Shown piece by piece: positions 7,201-14,488 of a stretch of 16,015 nt of DNA (its first letter is position 1; every line of letters starts with the position of its first letter). The stretch is from assembly GCA_023428135.1 (NCBI GenBank), contig JAEYZG010000002.1, positions 1 to 16,015 of the forward strand, given 5' to 3'. Source of the stretch: Bacteroidota bacterium. Its GTDB lineage: Bacteria > Bacteroidota > Bacteroidia > Cytophagales > Cytophagaceae. A program made the position numbers and the translations under genes. The notes below the pieces were generated by a model. It saw only the letters and a list, made by a program, of their open reading frames with translations, had not been told where the DNA came from and made no database searches.

Positions 7201-7600
7201 TATCAGGAGCTTTATAAATTTTTATTAAAAAAAACTCATTCATATAAACCACAATTACAAATACAAATGCGACAAATAAATTGCCCCGACCAAACAGAAG
7301 CAGATCAGGAGCCAGGATGGCTTCGATTATATTCATTGTAATGACTAGTCCGATCTGAGCAATAGAACACCATTTTGATTTTATTCTGCTTAGTATCCAG
7401 ACTACAATAAGCAGCTCTCCGGCCCCGATAGCTTTAGTAATCAAAAAAGTATGATCATCTCCTAAAATCCGGCCAACAATTTCCTGATGTCGAGGTACCA
7501 TATTTAAAAGCTTGCAGAACAATCCATTGATCAGCCAGACAAGAGCTATGCCCGATTGTAAAATACTTTTCAGAATACCTTGTTTCATTTTAAAAATCAT
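7187..7600 (-). CDS. DoxX-like family membrane protein
   Basis: The 137-aa product has four predicted membrane helices (about 10-30, 53-71, 77-96 and 107-125), the DoxX layout. The segment LVWLINGLFCKLLNMVPRHQ after helix 1 and ITKAIGAGELLIVVWILS in helix 2 match the DoxX-like group commonly found in Bacteroidota beside DUF2071 genes. It sits in the cytoplasmic membrane; the family is linked only loosely to redox or stress functions. Start: ATG at 7600, 4 nt after the zinc-ribbon gene's stop; Met5 (7588) is possible. Its 3' end overlaps the DUF2071 start by 14 nt. Confidence 0.85.
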   Translation of the reverse strand: MIFKMKQGILKSILQSGIALVWLINGLFCKLLNMVPRHQEIVGRILGDDHTFLITKAIGAGELLIVVWILSRIKSKWCSIAQIGLVITMNIIEAILAPDLLLFGRGNLFVAFVFVIVVYMNEFFLIKIYKAPDNAVS

Positions 7601-7604
7601 ACAA

Positions 7605-8393
7605 TCAAAATGTCATTGTAGATACAAGTCTGCATTTATCACACTTGCAGTCGTAAATTCTAAAATCAGAGTGTTCCTCTAAAATCCAATCCTCTTTACA
7701 ACCTGGACAAGTTCTCATAATAAGATCCTCCATCCCTGATATTTGAGCACTATAGAAGAGGTAATAATATGTAGGGATTCGGGTAATTTTTTCAAGATTA
7801 GCACAACAAGCTCTACCTTTTTTATTCAATTCACTATTAGGGTTGTTTAGTTGCTCAGAAGTCCAGACTTCAGCCCCGTAACCACTATACCAAAGTCCTG
7901 CAATATTATCATAGTCCCGGTTCCAATCTATAATATCAATAAAAGACTCTCCTTTGTAAGTATACGGTAATCTGTATAATGGAATCTGATCCTTTGTTTC
8001 TCCATCTTGAATCGGAGAAATACGATTAGATTTTAAGATTAAAAATTGGGCCTTTTCAGAAATTATAGTTTCTTCAAATTCAGGATCAAGACCGATGTAA
8101 ACATAATCGAATAAGCATTTAAACTCAGTAAATACTTTGTCTTTAGAAAGCTTAGTAAGCTTGTTTGAGTATTTGTCTTTGTAAGAATCTTTTTCAGGAC
8201 AGAACAAGTTTAACTCAAACCCACCTTCGATAGATTCATATTGCCACTCAAGATTAATAATTTGGCTATTCCTGAATAACCCACCCAGGTAATTCCCCAC
8301 GTGTTCAAAAAAATTATGCCGGTTGAAATATTCTTCTAAAAACTCCTTATCAGCAATTTTTCCACCGTGGATTTTAAGTTTGACTATATGCAT
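7605..8393 (-). CDS. C-terminal zinc-ribbon protein, DUF2310-like
   Basis: The 262-aa soluble protein ends in a four-cysteine zinc ribbon: CPGC (229-232), then CKCDKCRLVS with Cys249, 251 and 254 about 17 residues later. The approach to it, YYYLFYSAQISGMEDLIMRT, and the closing CRLVS match, from memory, the DUF2310 'Zn-ribbon-containing' family, for which nucleic-acid binding has been proposed but not shown. The N-terminal region (MHIVKLKIHGGKIADKEF) has alternating strands and helices with no motif I recognise; WNRDYDNIAGLWYSGYGAEV around 157-176 looks conserved. It is the first gene of the minus-strand operon, 4 nt before the DoxX-like gene; it could be an independent gene sharing only the transcript. 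Confidence 0.75.
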   Translation of the reverse strand: MHIVKLKIHGGKIADKEFLEEYFNRHNFFEHVGNYLGGLFRNSQIINLEWQYESIEGGFELNLFCPEKDSYKDKYSNKLTKLSKDKVFTEFKCLFDYVYIGLDPEFEETIISEKAQFLILKSNRISPIQDGETKDQIPLYRLPYTYKGESFIDIIDWNRDYDNIAGLWYSGYGAEVWTSEQLNNPNSELNKKGRACCANLEKITRIPTYYYLFYSAQISGMEDLIMRTCPGCKEDWILEEHSDFRIYDCKCDKCRLVSTMTF

Positions 8394-8800
8394 ATCAGGG
8401 TAATTGTAGATGTCTTTTGATTGTTGGAAAATATTATTTTTCTTTTTATCCTCCGGTCAAGTCGCCAGCAGGCACCTATGGCATGACATTAAAACTCCGA
8501 TAAAGCTGAAAAAATATTTTTTTGAATACTCATGTTTCGGTAAAAAATCTTTCTTTAGTATACGTGAATTTTATAGACAGAAGTTATAGCTATCAGCGTC
8601 AGCAAAACTTCGATATTCCACTACAAATCAACAGTTTAAATTTAAAACTTCACTTTAATTAAAAATATCCTTTTAATAAAAATGAATTTCAGACAACTAT
8701 TTATTGTTTTATTTACTTTGTAATAAAAAAAGAATATAGAATATTCAAATCCAAATTAAAAACAGGGAGATTTTAGCCTCCTTTAGAAATCAGAAGTAAC
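8394..8800. other. divergent intergenic region between the minus-strand operon and the kinase gene
   Basis: The 407 bp should contain promoters for both directions. I see no exact TAnnTTTG. TTACTTTG at 8713-8720 (one mismatch) is the best plus-strand candidate. A short GC-rich patch (about 8451-8490, ~60% GC) stands out and can fold as GTCA/TGAC plus GCCA/TGGC. The rest is AT-rich with no ORF I can defend. Confidence 0.5.
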
Positions 8801-10246
8801 ATGTCTATTATAGAACAAGTAAAAGCATTTTTTGAAAGCTGGAAACCAGAAACACCGGTAGAGGACGTCCGACAACTTGCTCAGGCAGGAAGTGACAGGC
8901 AATATTTCAGAGTAAAAACATCCCCTCGCTCCTACATTGTTACCTATAATAACAATACCCCGGAAAACTCTGCATTTCTGGAATTTTCAAGGCATTTTGC
9001 CAGCAAGCAGCTTGCAGTTCCGGAAATATTTCATTCCAGCGCTGATAAGCAATTCTATATCCAGGCAGATCTTGGGGATACCTCCTTGTTTGATATAGTT
9101 CAGACCGAAGGTTATACAGATCGCACCTTTGAATTGTATCAGAAAACCTTTGCTCAGCTTGCTCAGCTGCAGATCCAGGGCGGCACAGGCTTGAACTATG
9201 ATTACTGCATTGCTACCCGGTCATTTGACAGGCAGGCTATCTATTCTGATTTGCTATATTTTAAATATTACTTCCTCAGAGCGCTTAAGCTGAATTATGA
9301 CAAAAACCTGTTGTTGAATGACTTCGAAATGCTAAGCTACTATCTGATGCAGGAACGCAACAAGTATTTTATGCACCGAGATTGTCAAAGCAGGAACGTA
9401 ATGGTAAAAGATGACAAGGTTTACTTTATCGATTATCAGGGTGGTATGCAAGGAGCACTTCAGTATGACGTAGCTTCAATGTTATGGCAGGCTAAAGCTG
9501 CTTTACCATTTGAATGGAGAGATGAACTTGTACATTATTACTTTGACAGAGTAAATGATCTTTTGGGAAATCAGCTCAACAAAAAAGATTTCCTTGATAT
9601 ATACAAAGGCTTTGTCCTTATTAGAATGCTTCAAACCCTTGGAGCTTATGGCTTCCGTGGACTCTTTGAACGCAAACCTCATTTCATTAGCAGCATTCCT
9701 TTTGCATTAAGGAATTTACGTTGGTTTCTTGAGAATAAGGGAATACCAATAAGGCTGCCTGAATTAGAGAAGGTACTTAAAGCTATGGTGGATGAAGATA
9801 TCATTAAACGTTTTGAAAACATAAAGGCAGATAAGGAAAGTAAGTTAGTTGTTAAGATCTGTAGCTTCTCCTATAAAACCGGGCATCCTGAAGACTTAAC
9901 AGGAAATGGCGGAGGATATGTCTTTGATTGCAGAGGCATCCTGAATCCAGGAAGATATGAACCTTATAAAAAACTTACGGGAAGAGATAAACCTGTTCAG
10001 GATTTCCTCCTTTACCAGACTGAAATGCCAGTTTTCCTGCAGCATGTATATAGTCTTGTGGACATAAGCGTTTCTGATTATCTAAAAAGAGACTTTGACA
10101 GCCTCATGATAAGCTTTGGCTGTACCGGCGGGCAACATAGAAGTGTATTTGCTGCTGATAGTCTTGCAAAGCACCTTCAGCAAAAGTTTGGTGTTAAAAT
10201 TGAATTATCACACTGCATCCAGGATGCAAAAAACTGGGTTAACTAA
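8801..10246 (+). CDS. AmgK-like sugar kinase fused to a RapZ C-terminal domain
   Basis: The 481-aa protein has two parts. Residues 1-330 are an aminoglycoside-phosphotransferase-fold kinase: AGSDRQYFRV (29-38), catalytic loop FMHRDCQSRNVM (His192, Asp194, Asn199) and metal-binding FIDYQGG (Asp211). This is the type of AmgK, which phosphorylates MurNAc/GlcNAc at the anomeric carbon during peptidoglycan recycling. Residues 350-475 are a RapZ C-terminal domain: ICSFSYKTG, FDCRGILNPG (375-384), LTGRDKPVQDF, and the signature GCTGGQHRSV (440-449). The RapZ N-terminal P-loop ATPase domain is absent. In E. coli the RapZ C-domain binds glucosamine-6-phosphate. The MurU-like gene begins 21 bp downstream, evidently the same operon. 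Family calls are firm; substrate and sensor role are inferred. Confidence 0.9.
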   Translation: MSIIEQVKAFFESWKPETPVEDVRQLAQAGSDRQYFRVKTSPRSYIVTYNNNTPENSAFLEFSRHFASKQLAVPEIFHSSADKQFYIQADLGDTSLFDIVQTEGYTDRTFELYQKTFAQLAQLQIQGGTGLNYDYCIATRSFDRQAIYSDLLYFKYYFLRALKLNYDKNLLLNDFEMLSYYLMQERNKYFMHRDCQSRNVMVKDDKVYFIDYQGGMQGALQYDVASMLWQAKAALPFEWRDELVHYYFDRVNDLLGNQLNKKDFLDIYKGFVLIRMLQTLGAYGFRGLFERKPHFISSIPFALRNLRWFLENKGIPIRLPELEKVLKAMVDEDIIKRFENIKADKESKLVVKICSFSYKTGHPEDLTGNGGGYVFDCRGILNPGRYEPYKKLTGRDKPVQDFLLYQTEMPVFLQHVYSLVDISVSDYLKRDFDSLMISFGCTGGQHRSVFAADSLAKHLQQKFGVKIELSHCIQDAKNWVN

Positions 10247-10267
10247 ATAAAATCAAATTCTATTTTT

Positions 10268-10984
10268 ATGAAGGCAATGATATTTGCTGCAGGTTTGGGA
10301 ACCCGCTTAAAGCCCTTTACTGACAATCATCCTAAAGCACTGGCTGTTGTAAACAATAAACCTTTGCTTCAAAGAAATATCGAATATCTCAAAGGATATG
10401 GAATAAATGAATTTGTCATAAACGTGCATCATTTTCCAGATCAGATCATTGATTTCTTAAAAGAGCATAACAACTTTGGTTGTAAAGTCAATATTTCCAA
10501 TGAAACAGATGCCTTGCTAGAGACCGGTGGCGGACTAAAAAAAGCATCTGATTATTTAAAAGGTAACACACCCTTTCTGGTTATGAATGTGGATATGCTC
10601 ACCAACCTGGCCGTTGACAAGATGATAGCCTTTCACAATGCCGGAAAAGCGCTTGCAACACTCGCCGTTAAAAGACGTGAGACTACCAGGTATTTTCTAT
10701 TCAATGATAAAAATGAACTTTGCGGATGGCAGAATACCAAAACGGGTGAAGAAAAAATAAAAAGACAGGAACCTGATTTAACACCAAAAGCCTTTAGCGG
10801 TATCCATATTATCGACCCCCAAATATTTGACCTGATCAAGCAGGAAGGCAAATTTTCAATGGTAGATGTATACCTTGACTTATGCAGCAAACATACTATC
10901 AAGGGATTTGATCATACTAACGACATCTTGCTGGATGTAGGAAAACCGGAATCGATACAACAGGCTGAAGCTTTGTTTTCTTAA
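10268..10984 (+). CDS. nucleotidyltransferase, MurU-like (sugar-1-phosphate uridylyltransferase)
   Basis: The 238-aa enzyme is a complete NTP_transferase domain without the C-terminal left-handed helix of GlmU. The start MKAMIFAAGLGTRLKPFTDN, followed by HPKAL, is the nucleotide-binding signature; LLETGGGL (83-90) contacts the base/sugar, and VMNVDM (105-110) contains the metal-binding Asp109. The end has LLDVGKPESI, typical of this group. The short length and position directly behind an AmgK-type kinase point to MurU, which makes UDP-MurNAc from MurNAc-1-phosphate. By sequence alone it could also be a mannose-1-phosphate guanylyltransferase-like enzyme; context decides. It is cytoplasmic and ends shortly before a hairpin. 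Confidence 0.87.
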   Translation: MKAMIFAAGLGTRLKPFTDNHPKALAVVNNKPLLQRNIEYLKGYGINEFVINVHHFPDQIIDFLKEHNNFGCKVNISNETDALLETGGGLKKASDYLKGNTPFLVMNVDMLTNLAVDKMIAFHNAGKALATLAVKRRETTRYFLFNDKNELCGWQNTKTGEEKIKRQEPDLTPKAFSGIHIIDPQIFDLIKQEGKFSMVDVYLDLCSKHTIKGFDHTNDILLDVGKPESIQQAEALFS

Positions 10985-11030
10985 ATTCATTCTCCTGATG
11001 GACATACAACCTTAATGAGTTTTGTCTATA

Positions 11031-11063
11031 ATTGATGCCATCGCTTTAAACGATGGTATCAAT
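11031..11063. terminator. hairpin between convergent genes, probable terminator
   Basis: A 13-bp stem (11031-11043 with 11051-11063, one G-U pair) with the 7-nt loop CTTTAAA lies between the MurU-like and SDR genes. There is no T tract, so termination is less certain than at the other sites. Confidence 0.5.
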
Positions 11064-11108
11064 AGGATCTGAATGAGAATTACTTTAATTCACCTGAATC
11101 ATCAAAGT

Positions 11109-11909
11109 TTAAATCTTGTAAAATCCTGCTATGATACGCTCAAACATGTAATCCGGAACAATCTTTTTTATTAAGACCGAAAGCTTTTCCGTTACTTTAC
11201 CAATTCTGTAAATCCTCTTGACCTTATCCGTCTTCATTATAGATTCAATAAGTGGTCCGAATATTTCCGGCTCAATTCCTTTGCTTACACTTGCATTGAT
11301 TGCACCATACGCCCTTTCAAAACTATCTTTATAGGGACCTCCTTCTGGCACTGGACTAAATAGTCTGTTTGCGCTTATATCTGTTTTAATCCCGCCTGGT
11401 TGAATACAACATGCCTTAATTCCAAATTTCTTTGTTTCTATTCTCAGTGCTTCCGTAAAGCGATCTACAGCCGCCTTGCTCGAGCTATAGACACTCCTGT
11501 ATGGCAATCCCATTTCTGATGCAATGGAACTTATATTAATGATCAAACCGGATTTTTGAATTCTCATAGAAGGTAAGACAGCCTGACAAACTCTGATCAC
11601 TCCGATAAAATTTGTACTCATTACTTTTTCTGCATCAGACAAAGACAAATACTCACATCCTCCGATAATTCCAATACCAGCATTATTTATTACAACATCT
11701 ATCCTGCCTTGCTCTTTTAAGATATTGTTAACCGCGTTTTTAACGCTTTCATTGTCGCAAACGTCCATGGGAAGAGCCTTAAACTTTAGTCCCTCTTGTT
11801 TTATAGACCTGGAAGTACCATACACAACATAACCTTGAGCAGCAAGATAATCTGCGATGACTTTTCCTATTCCGGAAGATGCGCCTGTTACAAGTACAAT
11901 TTTTGACAT
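11109..11909 (-). CDS. short-chain dehydrogenase/reductase (SDR), classical type
   Basis: The 266-aa NAD(P)-dependent oxidoreductase has the cofactor motif TGASSGIG (8-15), the structural NNAG (75-78), and the catalytic Ser128, Tyr141 and Lys145 within NISSIASEMGLPYRSVYSSSK. TSRS (32-35), with an Arg after strand 2, suggests NADP(H) preference. IQPGGIKTDI (169-178) follows the usual PG motif. The C-terminal 60 residues (to IIAGFYKI) are longer than in a minimal SDR and basic, perhaps membrane-associated as in several lipid-acting SDRs. Substrate cannot be predicted. On the minus strand, TATATTCG (11931-11938) differs by one base from the -7 consensus and could be its promoter. Single gene, convergent with the MurU-like gene. 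Confidence 0.92.
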   Translation of the reverse strand: MSKIVLVTGASSGIGKVIADYLAAQGYVVYGTSRSIKQEGLKFKALPMDVCDNESVKNAVNNILKEQGRIDVVINNAGIGIIGGCEYLSLSDAEKVMSTNFIGVIRVCQAVLPSMRIQKSGLIINISSIASEMGLPYRSVYSSSKAAVDRFTEALRIETKKFGIKACCIQPGGIKTDISANRLFSPVPEGGPYKDSFERAYGAINASVSKGIEPEIFGPLIESIMKTDKVKRIYRIGKVTEKLSVLIKKIVPDYMFERIIAGFYKI

Positions 11910-12045
11910 TCTTGATAAGAAAATTTTTTACGAATATAGATATACTTCCATGTTGAGCAAAATCAAAGAGCTCATAACTGTTATTTTTAAGAAGAAGGTT
12001 CTGAAACGGTTTTTTGTTTTTATTTGCAATAAAAAATAAACAGAT

Positions 12046-12435
12046 ATGTCACAAGTAAAAATATACGGGTTAAAAGAGAAACTTGATCTTGTAAAAAAAG
12101 ATCTGTCCGATGTTATTCATGAATGTGTTGTGGAAGCCCTGGAGTTCCCCAAAGACAAGCGCGCTCATAGGTTTATAGGCTTAGCCAAAGATGACTTTTA
12201 CTATCCGGATGGACGTTCTGAAGCCTATACCATTATTGAATTGATAATGATTGAAGGAAGAACTGTTGAAACCAAAAAGAAACTCGTAAAATTGCTCTTT
12301 GAAAGAATAAAAGAAAAAGTTGGTATTTCTGAAATAGATATTGAAATCTGCATCATGGAGGCTCCGGCTCACAATTGGGGATTCAGAGGATTTCACGGTG
12401 ATGAAGTAAAGCTTAACTATAAAGTATCTATATAA
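12046..12435 (+). CDS. tautomerase family protein
   Basis: The 129-aa protein begins MSQVKIYGLKEKLDLVKKDL and contains FPKDKRAHRFIGLAKDDFYY, YTIIELIMIEGRTVETKKKL and PAHNWGFRGFHGDEVKLNYK. These match a tautomerase-superfamily group (Tautomerase_2 type) common in bacteria. The fold is two beta-alpha-beta units forming trimers. In classic members the catalytic base is Pro1 exposed after Met removal; here residue 2 is Ser, so either another residue acts or the activity is not a tautomerase. EGRTVETKKKL is the well-conserved element before the second helix. It is monocistronic, bounded by a strong terminator; no clear promoter element was found. Confidence 0.88.
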   Translation: MSQVKIYGLKEKLDLVKKDLSDVIHECVVEALEFPKDKRAHRFIGLAKDDFYYPDGRSEAYTIIELIMIEGRTVETKKKLVKLLFERIKEKVGISEIDIEICIMEAPAHNWGFRGFHGDEVKLNYKVSI

Positions 12436-12437
12436 AA

Positions 12438-12475
12438 TTAAAAGCCCTTCTGAATATATTCGGAAGGGCTTTTAA
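12438..12475. terminator. bidirectional rho-independent terminator
   Basis: AAAAGCCCTTC-TGAATA (from 12440) pairs with the following TATTC-GGAAGGGCTTTT (to 12473), one G-U pair, with two further A-T pairs outside. A and T runs at both ends suit termination of the convergent tautomerase and helicase genes. Confidence 0.85.
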
Positions 12476-12500
12476 ATACTATATTTTATACTTTCAATAG

Positions 12501-13823
12501 TTATCTGGCACCTTTGGAAGAATTGTTATTGTTGCTCTGCTTACTATTTCCATTAGACTTTTTTCTTCCGAACCATTTAGGTTTTCCCCCTCCGGAAGGC
12601 TTACTGTTTTGATTAGCGCCACCAGATTGGTTTTGCTTTGGTCCAGCTGATCGACCAGAGTTGGTAGATTTAGGAACTTCAATACCAGGCCCATCAAAAG
12701 GATGTTCTTTAATTATAGAAATTTCCTTTGCGATCAATTTATTAATTGCTCTGAGATAAGCACGTTCTTCCGTATCACAGAATGCAATTGCAATCCCATT
12801 AGCTCCGGCTCTTCCTGTCCTTCCTATTCTGTGTACATAGGTTTCAGGTTCATTTGGCAATTCATAGTTAATGACGTGAGAAAGCTTTTCAATATCTATA
12901 CCTCTTGCAGCAATATCTGTGGCAACCAGTACCCTGATTTTCTTAAGCTTAAAATTCTCCAATGCTCTTTGTCTTGCATTCTGAGATTTATTGCCATGAA
13001 TAGCTTCAGCCGTTATCCCGGCTTTGGTAAGATCCTTGCTGATTCTGTCTGCTCCATGTTTGGTTCTCGTAAATATTAAGGCCTCAGGAATAGCAGGATC
13101 TTTAAGCAAATGAATCAACAATCCTTTCTTATTGGATTTTTCAACATAGTATACAGACTGATTCACAGTTTCGGCAGCAGATGAAACAGGAGCTACTTCA
13201 ACTTTCTTGGGATTTACAAGAATGGACTCTGCAAGTTTTTTTATTTCCGGAGCCATTGTAGCCGAAAAGAACAATGATTGTTTTTTTGCAGGAAGCTTTG
13301 TCAGAATTTTTTTGATATCGTGAATAAAGCCCATATCAAGCATTCGGTCAGCTTCATCCAGAACAAAAATCTCAATATGATCCAGTTTTATAAATCCCTG
13401 GTTCATGAGATCCAAAAGTCTTCCCGGAGTAGCAACAAGAATATCTACTCCCCTTTTTAAAGCCTCCACCTGAGAATTCTGAGAAACGCCACCAAAGATT
13501 ACAGCATGATTTACTTTTGTATTTCTTCCATAGGCGGAAAAACTATCCCCTATCTGAATAGCAAGTTCTCTGGTCGGAGTAAGTATTAAAGACTTTACAG
13601 TTCTTTTACCTCTGTTATCGGAAATTTTATTCTCAAGCAATTGAAGGATCGGCAAAGCAAAAGCAGCCGTTTTTCCGGTTCCTGTCTGGGCACAACCAAG
13701 CAGATCTTTCTTTTCAAGAATAAAAGGTATAGCCTGAGACTGAATAGAAGTAGGCTGTGTATATCCCTCTTGTTCCAGAGCCTCAAGGATCGGGGATATA
13801 AGATTTAAATTTTTAAAAGACAT
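12501..13823 (-). CDS. DEAD-box ATP-dependent RNA helicase, RhlE-like
   Basis: With the ATG at 13823 the protein has 440 residues; a GTG at 13850 would add nine that do not fit, since MSFKNLNLISPILEALEQEG is the usual RhlE-type start. All motifs are present: Q motif with Gln28, AQTGTGKT (45-52), PTRELA (83-88), GG (111-112), TPGR (132-135), DEAD (156-159), SAT (187-189), FTRTK (251-255), ATDIAARGID (301-310) and HRIGRTGRAG (331-340). The last ~55 residues are a low-complexity Gly/Asn/Ser/Lys tail, likely an RNA-binding extension. Such helicases remodel RNA in ribosome assembly and decay, often in the cold. It converges on the tautomerase gene; upstream is a long spacer. Confidence 0.96.
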   Translation of the reverse strand: MSFKNLNLISPILEALEQEGYTQPTSIQSQAIPFILEKKDLLGCAQTGTGKTAAFALPILQLLENKISDNRGKRTVKSLILTPTRELAIQIGDSFSAYGRNTKVNHAVIFGGVSQNSQVEALKRGVDILVATPGRLLDLMNQGFIKLDHIEIFVLDEADRMLDMGFIHDIKKILTKLPAKKQSLFFSATMAPEIKKLAESILVNPKKVEVAPVSSAAETVNQSVYYVEKSNKKGLLIHLLKDPAIPEALIFTRTKHGADRISKDLTKAGITAEAIHGNKSQNARQRALENFKLKKIRVLVATDIAARGIDIEKLSHVINYELPNEPETYVHRIGRTGRAGANGIAIAFCDTEERAYLRAINKLIAKEISIIKEHPFDGPGIEVPKSTNSGRSAGPKQNQSGGANQNSKPSGGGKPKWFGRKKSNGNSKQSNNNNSSKGAR

Positions 13824-14488
13824 GTAATTTTGTTTTACAAGGGGCTCCACCTGAATCCTTCGTCGAATTATATAAGAAGGATTTATCTACCTGTTTTTGA
13901 CATTACCAGGGAAGTATATGTCCTATTGTGAATTCCCTTTCTGTGAATATTTTTTTGAAAAAATTTCTTTCTGAGTCCCTGGAAATTTTATTGCTTTAAA
14001 ATCTGAATGTGTAACTTAAAAGAAACTAAATGAGGTAGTTATTAGTTCAATTTGCCTCATAATGAAGGGCTGAAGGAAAACTCTGCAATCAATCCGCAAG
14101 TGCTACAACAGGCCAAAGCTAGACAAATATTCTTGTAAAACCTAAAGATTGAGCAAGACGATTTCTGATGATCCGAATTTATCTTCAATATTTTCACTGC
14201 TGAAACTTTTCTCTTTAAAATTCAGTAAACAGCCAAATTAATTGACCTAAGGGATAAACATCAATTTTGAAGAAAATAAGCCAGATCTTGATTCGGCAAA
14301 TGATTTTAAACGCATAATTTTTCGTTTTTTTACCCGTTTTTCCCCCAATGAAAGTCAATGGATGTTTAATTCTCTAATTTTCAAATTAAAAGAAGACTAA
14401 AAAATACCATTTGACTTGAATTTAAATTTGCTAAACCATATAAAATCCTTTTAATTTACAACCTCGAAAAATTGAACTAAAACAACTT
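13824..14488. other. 665-bp divergent spacer between the helicase and the coiled-coil protein gene
   Basis: No ORF longer than about 17 codons that looks real. Near the helicase, 13852-13861 and 13876-13885 form a 10-bp stem (one G-U pair) with a 14-nt loop in what would be its 5' leader. A -7-like element lies near the right end. The T-rich segment around 14318-14345 is otherwise featureless. Confidence 0.5.
14423..14430 (+). promoter_or_regulatory. Bacteroidota-type promoter -7 element (TAaaTTTG)
   Basis: An exact match to TAnnTTTG, 58 nt before the ATG of the coiled-coil protein gene. No good -33 TTTG is found at the usual distance, so this is a candidate only. Confidence 0.45.

Noticed and set aside
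12702..13079. 125-aa plus-strand frame
   Set aside because: Antisense shadow of the helicase, which carries all DEAD-box motifs.
14100..14280. Minus-strand reading NICLALACCSTCGLIAEF in the long spacer
   Set aside because: Short, no start, poor composition around it; probably chance.
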